Assembly (NCBI GenBank): GCA_949299515.1
Contig: CASGAP010000014.1
Coordinates: forward strand, 1-64,000
Source: an uncultured Desulfovibrionaceae bacterium
Lineage (GTDB): Bacteria > Desulfobacterota > Desulfovibrionia > Desulfovibrionales > Desulfovibrionaceae
DNA: 64,000 nucleotides
Reading direction: 5' to 3'
The notes under the pieces are model-generated. The model searched no databases. It had not been told where the DNA came from and worked only from the letters and a program-made list of their open reading frames with translations. Each line of letters starts with the position of its first letter. The stretch's first letter is position 1. Shown here piece after piece: positions 1-8,277 of the stretch. The position numbers and the translations under genes are program-made.

Positions 1-9
1 CGCAAATTT

Positions 10-127
10 GGCTTAGTGTCCATAGAGAAGAGGGTATACCCGATCCCATTCCGAACTCGGAAGTCAAGCTCTTCTTCGCCGATGATACTGCAGTTTCTAT
101 TGTGGGAAAGTAGGACGATGCTAAGCC
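10..127 (+). rRNA. rrf: 5S ribosomal RNA
   Basis: Component of the large ribosomal subunit. The ends GGCTTAG (10-16) and CTAAGCC (121-127) pair to close helix I. The conserved internal block CCGAACTCGGAAGTCAAGC lies near position 52, as in bacterial 5S RNA, and the length of about 118 nt is normal. A T-rich stretch follows directly. The upstream 23S gene would lie outside the window, so this is probably the last gene of an rRNA operon. Confidence 0.93.
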
Positions 128-687
128 TTTTCTTTTACCCAATGTTTGACTTGATATGGATAGTATCATAGGCAGCGCCGAACATTGTTTTGCGGGCTGT
201 TTTATGATTAATGCTGAATGAGTCTCCGCCGTTTATGCTGCTTGTCTGCAGACGGTTAGGCAGAATGCGTCAGAACCGTAACCGCCGTCGGGATTTTTTA
301 GGTGGTGAATAAATTGGCACGGTGCGGAAAGTGAAGGCAAAGCTGCTGCTGATTTGCGCTGATTTGCATGGCAGGTGCCTGGGCTTGAATGAAAAACCCG
401 GTATACGGAATCTGCGGTGTTTACGAAGCAAATTTATGCGGCATGGCAGCTAATGCTTCCTGATACTGTTCAGCTTAAGATATGCGTAGCACAGTCAGCA
501 AATATCAAGTCCGTTGCGTTGTATGCGCCAGTGGACTTTTTTTTGATTAATTGACCGGCGAAGGTGTGGCAATTCCATAAAATGGGTTTGGGTATGCCCG
601 GTTTATGGGAGTTTTCCGGAAAATTATTGTTTTGAATACCGCTTAGGCGGACTCTTTTTCGTTAACTTTTGTTTAAAGGAGCGGATT
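128..687. other. gene-free stretch after the 5S rRNA
   Basis: No ORF with a credible ribosome binding site was found on either strand. A small stem-loop (CCGC/GCGG, 639-650) sits about 40 bp before the next gene. I see no convincing preQ1 riboswitch although the following genes belong to queuosine metabolism. The promoter of the next gene must be here but no box stands out. Confidence 0.5.
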
Positions 688-1293
688 ATGCAGCAAAACA
701 ATTTTTCAACACCGGAGGACAGCCTTAAATGGTCTGACACGCTTCCCGGAACGCCCTGGCAGAAATGGTCCAGCGCGCTCCTGTATTTGGCCAGTATTGC
801 ACTCGGTAATATTTTTGTCATTCTTTTCGGCATCGGCACATTGACACTGGCAGATGCGTTCAATCCCGAAAAAGTTTACCTAACGATTACTTTCCCTTTG
901 GGAGCGCTGTGGATAGGCCTGACGTTCAGTTTCCGTGATTTTGTACAGCGGTACTGGTCGCACCAAAAATGCTGGATTTGGATGGCAGCGGCGGCTGTTA
1001 TAACCTATTTTTGGAACAAAGACGTGGCTCTTGCCAGTATGCTGGCTTTTATCGGCAGTGAAACCGTGGACTGGCTTGTTTTTTATTTTATGAAAAACAG
1101 GCAGCTCAAATCCCGCGTGATCGTCAGCAATATTATTTCCTGCCCGTTGGATTCGCTGATTTTTGTGCCTCTTGCTTTCGGTGTGCCGTGGTATTCCGAT
1201 GCCGTGTGGGGACAGGCCGTGGTTAAATATGTGTGCAGTTTGTTTGCTCTGCCGCTTATTCCTGCACTTTCTTGGTTTTTAGGCAAAAAATAA
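688..1293 (+). CDS. VUT-family queuosine precursor transporter (YhhQ-like)
   Basis: Integral membrane protein of 201 aa with about five to six hydrophobic segments. It resembles the VUT family (COG1738, YhhQ/QueT-like), which takes up the queuosine precursors preQ0 or preQ1. Family-like features are an SET-D-W-L-V-F-Y-F segment near residue 124, a following basic stretch, and SNIIS...DSLIF about 20 residues later. The start is fixed by AAAGGAG seven bases upstream of ATG 688. queF follows after 19 bp, so the pair forms a small operon for making or salvaging preQ1. Membership of the family is a motif judgement; substrate is inferred from the neighbour. Confidence 0.78.
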   Translation: MQQNNFSTPEDSLKWSDTLPGTPWQKWSSALLYLASIALGNIFVILFGIGTLTLADAFNPEKVYLTITFPLGALWIGLTFSFRDFVQRYWSHQKCWIWMAAAAVITYFWNKDVALASMLAFIGSETVDWLVFYFMKNRQLKSRVIVSNIISCPLDSLIFVPLAFGVPWYSDAVWGQAVVKYVCSLFALPLIPALSWFLGKK

Positions 1294-1312
1294 GGCTAAA
1301 AAAGGAGTATGT

Positions 1313-1792
1313 ATGAATTTCACTTCTTCCCGTGATGATGTAAGCAAACTGACTTTGCTCGGCGCCGGTAAAACCGAATATAAAACAGATGCGCCAAATG
1401 CTGCGATCTTGGAAAGTTTTCCCAATTTGTTCGACAACGAATATCTGATTGAAATATCCCATCCGGAATTTACCTCGCTTTGCCCGAAAACAGGCCAGCC
1501 TGATTTTGCGAAAATCCATATCGACTATATTCCGGACAAAAAATGCGTAGAGTCAAAAAGTTTAAAACTGTATCTTGTTGCCTATCGCAATCATAAGTCC
1601 TTTATGGAAACCATTGTCAACACCATAAAAAACGATTTGGTAATGCTTTTGGAACCGAAATATCTGCGCGTTCGCGGCGAATTCAATCCGCGCGGCGGCA
1701 CATATCTCAATCCGACGGCGGTATATGTCGCTCCTGGCATTTGCACTGCCGAACTCGTAAATACGCTGCAGCTTCTCGGCCGCAAAAATTAA
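1313..1792 (+). CDS. queF: NADPH-dependent 7-cyano-7-deazaguanine reductase QueF (YkvM type)
   Basis: Cytosolic enzyme reducing the nitrile of preQ0 to preQ1 in queuosine tRNA-modification synthesis. At 159 aa it is the short, unimodular type. Visible family signatures are the active-site cysteine in TSLCPKTGQPDF (C near residue 62), the QueF motif ESKSLKLYLVAYRNH (about residues 80-94), and the C-terminal NPRGG segment. A Shine-Dalgarno GGAG lies six bases before ATG 1313. It is the second gene of an operon with the VUT transporter and ends at a strong terminator. Confidence 0.95.
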   Translation: MNFTSSRDDVSKLTLLGAGKTEYKTDAPNAAILESFPNLFDNEYLIEISHPEFTSLCPKTGQPDFAKIHIDYIPDKKCVESKSLKLYLVAYRNHKSFMETIVNTIKNDLVMLLEPKYLRVRGEFNPRGGTYLNPTAVYVAPGICTAELVNTLQLLGRKN

Positions 1793-1815
1793 CCGAAGCC
1801 GTATAGTTTGGAAAA

Positions 1816-1840
1816 GCTCCCTCACAGCAGGGAGCTTTTG
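1816..1840 (+). terminator. intrinsic terminator after queF
   Basis: Perfect 7-bp stem GCTCCCT / AGGGAGC with a 6-nt loop followed by TTTTG, 24 bp after the queF stop. Confidence 0.88.
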
Positions 1841-1854
1841 CTTTTTCGTCCGTA

Positions 1855-1883
1855 TTGACAAGTTGCCGCAGACAAACTAGCAT
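1855..1883 (+). promoter_or_regulatory. sigma-70-like promoter
   Basis: TTGACA (1855-1860), 17-bp spacer, TAGCAT (1878-1883). The predicted transcription start near 1890 is only about 6 bp from ATG 1896 but 18 bp from ATG 1908, which favours the second ATG as the true start of the following gene. Confidence 0.6.
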
Positions 1884-1895
1884 GGATTAAAAGCC

Positions 1896-2902
1896 ATGGA
1901 ATTTAAAATGGAAAATTTAGCGGAAAAAAATGCGTGTACCGACTGTGCGGATGTGGCGCTGAATATTTTTGCCAAACCTTTTCAGACTGCGCTGGCTTTG
2001 CTGTCTTTGCTTGAGCACTGCAGGGATCACATGGGCACGGTATGGCTGCAGTATGAACCCTACGGCTCTAAATTTGACGCTGTAAGCCCTTATGTCATAT
2101 ATCATTATCTGACGGAAGAAACAGACGTTCCCTGCAGAGTCTTTCAGCCTGAATACTGGCTTTCCCTTGAACCGCCAGATCCCGCCCGTTTGGAAGATAC
2201 CGCTTACAGGCACAGCATACGCTATCAGTATGCTTTTGAACACAGCCAAAGCAAAAAACTCTTTATCATGCACAATGATATTTTTGTGAAAAAAAATCTG
2301 CTCGGCGATATGCTGGCGCATATGGACGGTGCTTTTGCCGTCGGAAGAGTAGGCCAGTGCTGGAACTGTCCAGCCAAATACGGCGAAGTCACGCAGGAGG
2401 CAATGGGCCGCGGGCCGTGCACTCCCGATACGTATGCGGATTTTCGGCCCGATTATGCACAGCTGTGCGAATTATACAAAAGTGCGGGCAGAAGAAAACT
2501 CCGCGTGCGTTTTTATGATTTGGCATACGGCGGAATATTTGAAAAACAGCCGTTTCCGCTTCCGGAATGCCGTGTCAACGAATGGGCGCTGCTGCTTGAT
2601 TTGGAACAGACCCGGCCTTTGACCCGTCCGTTCGGAAGCGGGGACTATGTAGGGGCGTTTCACGCTGCGGCAGGCTTTGCCTGGATACCGCCGTTTCCTG
2701 GTTTAGGGATATGCACGCGCAGGGGCTCAGGGCGAAGCATTTTGACATCAGCGGATATCTGCTGCATTTTGTCGGCAGCGGAAAAATGGGACAGGAAAAA
2801 TACTCGCAGTCGGAAAACAGGGCGCTGACGCTTTTGCGGGAGCATTATCCGCAGTATTTGCGCTGGCTTTCAAAAAATGCCAAAAAAATAAAAACAATTT
2901 GA
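1896..2902 (+). pseudogene. glycosyltransferase-like protein, probably frameshifted
   Basis: Unrecognised protein with the look of a nucleotide-sugar glycosyltransferase or capsule protein: a hydrophobic strand ending in KKLFIMHNDIFVKKNL (about residues 120-135) recalls the acceptor-metal strand of GT-A folds, and a GQCWNCPA segment follows. The first frame (1896-2828) reads well until about residue 255, then turns into low-complexity Arg/Ser-rich sequence. The next frame takes over with LDTAVSWFRDMHAQGL and continues sensibly to the TGA at 2902. One indel between about 2655 and 2690 would restore a protein of roughly 335 aa. This is either a real frameshift mutation or a sequencing error. 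The start may be ATG 1908 rather than 1896, judging from the promoter position. Confidence 0.6.
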
Positions 2903-2973
2903 TACGGGGTTAATTGTTGTGTTGAACGTATGAAATCCTGACTTTTTGGCCAGGCTTGCCTTTGGATATGCCG

Positions 2974-4326
2974 ATGTCTTCTTCTAAAGAAATTTTTACT
3001 TCCGTTCCTGTTCCGAAAGCGATTTTTGTTTTTGCCCTGCCCACCATGCTCAGTCAGCTTATTGCCGTTATCTACAATATGGCGGACACGTTTTTTATAG
3101 GGCAGCTCGGCGATCCCGATCAGGTGGCGGCGGCAACCATAGCCATTCCCGTTATGCAGGTGCTGGTTGCCATAACCAATTTGTTCGGCATAGGCGGTGC
3201 GGCGGCAGTATCGCGTTCTTTAGGCCGAAACAACCGAAAAAAAGCCATGCTCATATCTGTTTTTTCCATATGGACGGGTATGGTCTGCGCATTGCTGTAC
3301 GGAGCGGCCGTGTATTTTTGGGATGCTGCGCTTCTCCCGTTTTTGGGGGCCGAAGGCCCTGTTCACGGATATGCCGTGCAGTATCTGTTTTGGGTTATCA
3401 CTGTCGGTGCCGTGCCTTCCGTGCTCAATCCCCTGCTGGCGCAGCTTGTGCGTTCCGAGGGCTATTCGGGCGAAGCCAGTTTCGGCATAGCCTTTGGCGG
3501 CATTTTGAATATGGTGCTTGATCCGTTTTTTATTTTTGTGCTGGATATGGGCATAGAAGGGGCGGGCATTGCCACCATGCTTTCAAACTGTGCGGCAGTG
3601 GGGTATTTTCTTGTTTTTATCCATAGGATACGCAGGGAAACCGTAATCCGTTTCCGCTTAAAATATTATCCGCTGAAAAAAGACATTATTTCCGATGTGG
3701 TGCTGGGCGGTATGTCCGGGGCGCTGATGACGCTTATGGCCATGTCTTCCAATACGGTTTTATATTCGCTTATGGCGGGTTATTCCAATACGGCCGTTGC
3801 CGGCATGGGCATTGCCAAGCGCATAGATTTGATAGCTTTTGCCGTCGGCCAGGGCATGGCCCAGGGAATTTTGCCGCTTGTGGCGTATAATTATGCGGCG
3901 GGAAACATACAGCGCATGAACGCGGTGATACGCACGGCGTTTTTTTACAGTTTTTTTGTGGCTGCGGCAGGTATGTTTGCGCTGTTTTTCGGAGCGGAAA
4001 ACATTACGGCTTGGTTTATTGACAATGAGCAGACCGTCCATTACGGCGAACGTTTTCTGAAAGTTATTTGCCTGTGCTGTCCGACCATGGCGATTAATTT
4101 TATGCTGATTACGGTTTTTCAGGCCACCAATCAAAAATTCCAGGCTATGGCTTTGACTGCCATGCGCAAAGGCCCCATTGAAATTCCGCTGATGTACGGC
4201 CTGAATGCGTGGCTTGGGGTTTACGGCATAGCCTGGGCAACGCCTCTTGCGGATTGGCTTGGTTTTGCCTTTGGAACTGTTATGTTTATCCGTTTTTACC
4301 GCAGAAACAAAAAACTGTTTGTCTGA
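2974..4326 (+). CDS. MATE family efflux transporter
   Basis: Polytopic inner-membrane protein of 450 aa with twelve predicted membrane segments in two MatE halves. It is typical of the multidrug and toxin extrusion family, which exports cationic compounds using a Na+ or H+ gradient. The N-terminal half opens with a P-T-M-L-S-Q-L-I...YNMADTFFIGQLGD motif (about residues 20-45), and the internal repeat carries the matching V-A-G-M-G-I-A-K-R segment. ATG 2974 is chosen because GGA lies seven bases upstream; a TTG at 2956 would add six residues. The gene stands alone, convergent with panD. Substrate unknown. Confidence 0.9.
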   Translation: MSSSKEIFTSVPVPKAIFVFALPTMLSQLIAVIYNMADTFFIGQLGDPDQVAAATIAIPVMQVLVAITNLFGIGGAAAVSRSLGRNNRKKAMLISVFSIWTGMVCALLYGAAVYFWDAALLPFLGAEGPVHGYAVQYLFWVITVGAVPSVLNPLLAQLVRSEGYSGEASFGIAFGGILNMVLDPFFIFVLDMGIEGAGIATMLSNCAAVGYFLVFIHRIRRETVIRFRLKYYPLKKDIISDVVLGGMSGALMTLMAMSSNTVLYSLMAGYSNTAVAGMGIAKRIDLIAFAVGQGMAQGILPLVAYNYAAGNIQRMNAVIRTAFFYSFFVAAAGMFALFFGAENITAWFIDNEQTVHYGERFLKVICLCCPTMAINFMLITVFQATNQKFQAMALTAMRKGPIEIPLMYGLNAWLGVYGIAWATPLADWLGFAFGTVMFIRFYRRNKKLFV

Positions 4327-4379
4327 TTTTTGCACAGCCGCAGAAGCAGGCGGTCTGTTTTGCCGCTTTTTGGGGATTG

Positions 4380-4772
4380 TTACGCCATATCACTCAAAAG
4401 GCCGTGTTTTTCGTAGTTGGTAATGCGCTGTATTTTGTTGTTTTCGTCAACAAAAACCACTGCCGGTTTATGCGTTTTCGCTTCTTCAGCGGTAAGCGTG
4501 CAGTATGCCATGATAATAATCATATCGCCGACGCTGACACATCGCGCGGCTGCACCGTTCAGGCAGATAAGGCCGCTGCCGCATTCGCCGGCTATGGCAT
4601 AGGTTTCAAAACGGCTGCCGTTGTTGATGTCAACGATCTGTACCTGTTCGTATTCCAGTATGCCGGCTTTTTCCAAGAGTTCTTCGTCAATGGTGATGCT
4701 GCCTACGTAGTTGAGGTCTGCCTGAGTAACGGCGGCGCGGTGTATTTTTCCTTTAAGCATGGTCAGCTGCAT
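4380..4772 (-). CDS. panD: aspartate 1-decarboxylase PanD
   Basis: Pyruvoyl-dependent enzyme converting L-aspartate to beta-alanine for pantothenate and CoA synthesis. The 130-aa proenzyme is normal in length. Self-cleavage should occur between Gly24 and Ser25 (YVG|SITID), generating the pyruvoyl group on Ser25. Lys9 and the LNGAAAR segment (about residues 70-76) are also conserved. The start at 4772 follows AAAGGAATT; a longer reading of the frame exists upstream but lacks a start signal. No other pantothenate gene is nearby. Confidence 0.95.
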   Translation of the reverse strand: MQLTMLKGKIHRAAVTQADLNYVGSITIDEELLEKAGILEYEQVQIVDINNGSRFETYAIAGECGSGLICLNGAAARCVSVGDMIIIMAYCTLTAEEAKTHKPAVVFVDENNKIQRITNYEKHGLLSDMA

Positions 4773-4869
4773 AATAATTCCTTTTTGGTGTTTTTGTTGT
4801 TGGGGCGGGCAGTTACTGTAGGTGCAGAGCGTGCATTTGTAAAGCAGCCTTATAAATGCAAAAACGGTA

Positions 4870-5427
4870 CTATTCGGGCGGATCGGGCAGATTTTTAAGG
4901 TAATCGGCGCATTGCGGCCAAAAAATATGGCAGCCGAAACCGCCTTCGAGCATTTCTGCCAGGGCTTCTTTTTTTGTCCATTTTTGGGTTTGTATGCGGT
5001 ACAGGGCAATGACCAGGCCTGTCCTGTCCGCGCCGTGGGTGCAGTGAACCAAAATGTTTTCTTTGGTGTTTTCAAGCAGGGTTACGGCCTGCTGCAGGCT
5101 TTTGGGGGCGGGCTTTTTGACCTGCATGGGGATATGCACGGTTTCGATATCCCGAAAAAGCGGAAAATCTTCGTTTTTGCCGCACAGGCAGAGGATTTTT
5201 TTTATGCAGAGTTTATGCAGAATTTCCGCGCTTTGTTCCGTGGGGCAGGCAGAGCGGAAAATATGCGGGGTGATCTGCCAAAGATTGGGCAGTTTTTGGG
5301 TATAAAGCGGTTTTGCCCAGTGCGGCGGCCGCGGCGTTCTTGTTTTGTGCGGCATACTTAAAATATGGAAGAAAAAACAGAAAACCAGAATGATATGCAG
5401 ATCCAGCAGGAAAAAATATATCAGCAT
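4870..5427 (-). CDS. membrane-anchored dual-specificity/tyrosine phosphatase
   Basis: Protein of 185 aa with one N-terminal hydrophobic segment (residues 3-23) and a dual-specificity phosphatase domain. The P-loop [10 protein letters not shown] (Cys129, Arg135) matches the CX5R signature of cysteine phosphatases, and the upstream [16 protein letters not shown] stretch is typical of the bacterial family. It probably sits in the inner membrane with its domain outside or at the membrane face, dephosphorylating proteins or lipids; the substrate is unknown. Neither start (5427, or 5355 without the membrane segment) has a good ribosome binding site, so the N-terminus is uncertain. It is about 100 bp upstream of panD on the same strand, with no functional link apparent. 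Confidence 0.75.
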   Translation of the reverse strand: MLIYFFLLDLHIILVFCFFFHILSMPHKTRTPRPPHWAKPLYTQKLPNLWQITPHIFRSACPTEQSAEILHKLCIKKILCLCGKNEDFPLFRDIETVHIPMQVKKPAPKSLQQAVTLLENTKENILVHCTHGADRTGLVIALYRIQTQKWTKKEALAEMLEGGFGCHIFWPQCADYLKNLPDPPE

Positions 5428-5469
5428 GGGAAAATCGAAAAAGTACAGTTTGCCGGGTGCTTATTGCCG

Positions 5470-5520
5470 TAAAAAACAGGCATGAAAAGCCGGCAGCATA
5501 CTTGGGGTTTTCCATGCCTG
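5470..5520 (-). terminator. intrinsic terminator after copZ
   Basis: Read on the minus strand, CAGGCATGGAAAA pairs with TTTTCATGCCTG around a 19-nt loop, with one unpaired base in the arm, and is followed by a run of six Ts. Confidence 0.75.
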
Positions 5521-5545
5521 AAGCGTTTACGGCAGAAGCCTGATA

Positions 5546-5737
5546 TTACAGAACGGCGTCAAAACCTTGGCCGTCGATAATGTCTTTGGCCTGTTCGCGG
5601 GATACTCCGCCTTCCCAGGTGACGCATTTTTTATCCAGATCAACGGTGACGTTGACGGCTCCGGCTTTTTCCATGGCTTCTTTTACGGAACGGCTGCAGT
5701 TTTGGCAGTGCATTCCCTGTACGGTGATTGTTAACAT
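5546..5737 (-). CDS. copZ: CopZ-like copper chaperone (HMA domain)
   Basis: A 63-aa single heavy-metal-associated domain with the metal site GMHCQNC (Cys11, Cys14). Proteins of this type carry Cu(I) in the cytosol and hand it to CopA-type ATPases. The ATG at 5737 follows AAAGGAG. It is divergent from copA with 71 bp between the two starts, so the two are probably controlled together by copper. Confidence 0.9.
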   Translation of the reverse strand: MLTITVQGMHCQNCSRSVKEAMEKAGAVNVTVDLDKKCVTWEGGVSREQAKDIIDGQGFDAVL

Positions 5738-5751
5738 GGGATTCTCCTTTG

Positions 5752-5799
5752 TTGAATTTTATTTTCAATTAGTATATACTTTTTAAAAAAAATAACAAC
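5752..5799. promoter_or_regulatory. overlapping divergent promoters of copZ and copA
   Basis: For copA: TTGAAT (5752-5757), 17-bp spacer, TATACT (5775-5780). For copZ on the other strand: TTGTTA (5793-5798), 16-bp spacer, TATACT. Both -10 boxes lie in the same perfect palindrome AGTATATACT (5771-5780). The spacing is not the 19-20 bp seen with MerR/CueR-type activators, so repression or simple sigma-70 use is more likely. Confidence 0.65.
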
Positions 5800-5808
5800 G
5801 GATAGTAT

Positions 5809-8265
5809 ATGCTTGATTTAATATTGAAATTCAGAATAGAGGGAATGCATTGCTCTGCCTGTTCTTCCCGCATAGAAAAAGTATTGTCCAAAATGGAAGA
5901 AACGGAAAAAGTCAGCGTCAGTCTGGCGTCCAATATGGCTGTGGTGCGGCTGCGGGAAAATATTTCCGAAGATGTCAAAAAACAGCTTATCGAAGCCATG
6001 ACGGGAAAAATTGCCAATCTCGGATTTAAGGCTTTTTATGTGGATAATTCCGTCAGTGCCGCAAGCCTTTGGGAACAGCAGCAGGACAGCATGGCCAAAG
6101 AGCTGGCGCTGAAGAAAAAGCGTGTGTTTTGGGAACTTGTGTTTACGGTTCCTGTTTTTATATTGGCCATGGGCTTTCACTGGGGCTTTGCGGACGTTTA
6201 TTCCTTTGCCTGGAAAGAGCTTGCGCTGGCGAATATGTCCGCAAAAGCGATTTTTGCCCTGCCTGCGGCCGTATTTGTCGGGGTGCAGGCTTTGTGTACG
6301 GCTTTGGTGCTGTGGTCGGGCAGGGATTTTTTCCTGAGCGGTCTGCCCAGTCTGTGGCGCAGAAATCCCAATATGGATACGCTGGTGGCGCTCGGCACGG
6401 GCGTGGCATTTTTGGTAAGTCTGTATTACGGTATACGGATTTGTTACTGCGAATATATGCTGAGTTTGGAAACCTATGCCGGTATGGGGCTGTATACTGA
6501 CGCTTTTGACAGCGACAAAGCTTTGTGGCTGTATTACGGCAACAGCCTGCTGGAAGCTTTGCATTATATTTATTTTGAATCTTCCGCCATGGTGGTTGCT
6601 TTGGTTTCCTTAGGGAAATATTTGGAACTGCGGGCAAAAAGCCGCACATCTTCCGCGATTAAGGCGCTTATGGATTTGTCCCCAAAAACCGTGATACGCA
6701 TTAAGGAAAACGGCGAGCAGGAACGCATAGGCACGGAACATATTTTCCCGGGTGATATGCTGTTTATTCCCAAGGGCGAGCAAATTCCCGCCGACGGGGT
6801 TTTGGTTTCGGGCGAAAGCAGTTTGGATACTTCCGCCATTACGGGCGAATATATGCCTTTTGTCGTGCAGCCGGGCGACAGCCTTGTTTCGGGTTCCGTA
6901 AATATCGGCAATGCCCTGTCCATGAAAGCGGAAAAAACCGGCGAAGACAGCGTGCTTGCCAAAATTATCCGCTTGGTGCAGGAAGCGCAGAGTTCCAAAG
7001 CGCCCATAGCCCGGTATGCCGATACGGTCAGCCTGTATTTTGTGCCGGCAATTTTGTGCACGGCACTGCTGACGTTTTTATATTGGCTGCTGGCGGCGCA
7101 AAATTTCGGGCTTGCCGTGGTCTTTACGGTGTCCGTGCTTGTGGTTGCCTGCCCTTGCGCTTTGGGGCTTGCCACGCCCATGTCCATTATGGTGGCCACG
7201 GGACGTGCGGCAAAGCTGGGGCTTTTGGTGAAAAACGGCACGGCGCTCGAACTTGCGGGAAAAGTCGACACCGTGGTTTTTGACAAAACCGGCACGCTTA
7301 CCGAAGGCAAAGCCAAAGTGTGTCTGGAGCGGTATTTGGGGAAAAACGAAAAAGCGGATATTGCTGTTGCCTATGCCATGGAAAAAAATTCCGCACATCC
7401 GCTTGCCAAGGCTTTTTTGGACAGTATTGCCGTCAATGAAGCGCTTTTGCCCATGCTTGAAGAAGTTGAGGAAATTTCCGGCAGGGGCATACGCGCCGTG
7501 CACGGCGGCATTGTGTATGTGCTCGGCAACAGGCAGTTTATGCAGGAAAACGGCATAACGTTTTCCGAGGAGGAAATGCGGATTTTGGAGGATATTGCGC
7601 GGCAGGCAAAAAGTCCGCTGTTTTTGGGCTCTGTGCCTAAAGTCTTGCCTGAAACGGATACTGTACGGACCGGGCAGACAGGCCGTCTTGCGGCAGTGTT
7701 TTCCATTGAAGACAGTATCCGCGAAGCGGCATATGCCGTAGTCGAAGAATTGAAAAAACAGCATATACGGCCCATGCTGCTCAGCGGTGACAATAAAAAA
7801 ACCGTGCTGAGCGCGGCGCAGAAAATCGGCATTGCCGAGGAAGACTGCCTGTATGAAGTGCTGCCTACGGAAAAAGAAGCCTGCATAGCCAAGCTGAAAG
7901 AGCAGGGAAAAACCGTGGCCATGGTGGGAGACGGCATAAACGATGCGCCTGCGCTGGCTTCCGCCCATGTGGGTATCGTTATGGGCGGCGGCACGGATAT
8001 TGCCCTGGAAGCGGGTGATGTGGTGCTCCTGCGGGGCATTGAAGGGCTGGATACGGCGCTGCGTCTTGGCAGGGCGACCATGCGCAATATCCGTTTGAGT
8101 CTGTTTTGGGCGTTTTGCTATAACATTATATTGATTCCCGTTGCCTGCGGCGTGCTGTATCCTTCCTTCGGCATAGCGTTTTCGCCCATGTTTGCCGGGG
8201 CTGCCATGGCGCTTTCTTCCGTGTCTGTGGTAAGCAATGCCCTGCGCCTGCGGTATTTCAAATAA
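5809..8265 (+). CDS. copA: Cu(I)-exporting P1B-type ATPase CopA
   Basis: Inner-membrane ATPase of 818 aa exporting Cu(I) from the cytosol. It begins with one HMA domain (GMHCSAC, Cys15 and Cys18). The membrane metal site is CPC in ACPCALGLATP (about residues 447-457), with the later YN and MALSS...SNALRLR motifs of the P1B-1 copper class. The phosphatase loop TGE is near 346, the phosphorylation motif DKTGT near 490, HPL near 529 and GDGIND near 706. The cytoplasmic-side segment between the second membrane pair (about residues 200-260) is longer than usual. It is divergent from copZ. comEC begins 12 bp downstream and may be read through. Confidence 0.95.
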   Translation: MLDLILKFRIEGMHCSACSSRIEKVLSKMEETEKVSVSLASNMAVVRLRENISEDVKKQLIEAMTGKIANLGFKAFYVDNSVSAASLWEQQQDSMAKELALKKKRVFWELVFTVPVFILAMGFHWGFADVYSFAWKELALANMSAKAIFALPAAVFVGVQALCTALVLWSGRDFFLSGLPSLWRRNPNMDTLVALGTGVAFLVSLYYGIRICYCEYMLSLETYAGMGLYTDAFDSDKALWLYYGNSLLEALHYIYFESSAMVVALVSLGKYLELRAKSRTSSAIKALMDLSPKTVIRIKENGEQERIGTEHIFPGDMLFIPKGEQIPADGVLVSGESSLDTSAITGEYMPFVVQPGDSLVSGSVNIGNALSMKAEKTGEDSVLAKIIRLVQEAQSSKAPIARYADTVSLYFVPAILCTALLTFLYWLLAAQNFGLAVVFTVSVLVVACPCALGLATPMSIMVATGRAAKLGLLVKNGTALELAGKVDTVVFDKTGTLTEGKAKVCLERYLGKNEKADIAVAYAMEKNSAHPLAKAFLDSIAVNEALLPMLEEVEEISGRGIRAVHGGIVYVLGNRQFMQENGITFSEEEMRILEDIARQAKSPLFLGSVPKVLPETDTVRTGQTGRLAAVFSIEDSIREAAYAVVEELKKQHIRPMLLSGDNKKTVLSAAQKIGIAEEDCLYEVLPTEKEACIAKLKEQGKTVAMVGDGINDAPALASAHVGIVMGGGTDIALEAGDVVLLRGIEGLDTALRLGRATMRNIRLSLFWAFCYNIILIPVACGVLYPSFGIAFSPMFAGAAMALSSVSVVSNALRLRYFK

Positions 8266-8277
8266 TAGGGCGGTACC

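Noticed and set aside
313-330. TTGGCACGGTGCGGAAA as a sigma-54 promoter
   Set aside because: The TGGCAC half is present, but no GC follows ten bases after GG, so the -12 element is missing.
550-687. preQ1 riboswitch upstream of the queuosine transporter gene
   Set aside because: No preQ1-type pseudoknot pattern could be made out; only a short CCGC/GCGG hairpin is there.
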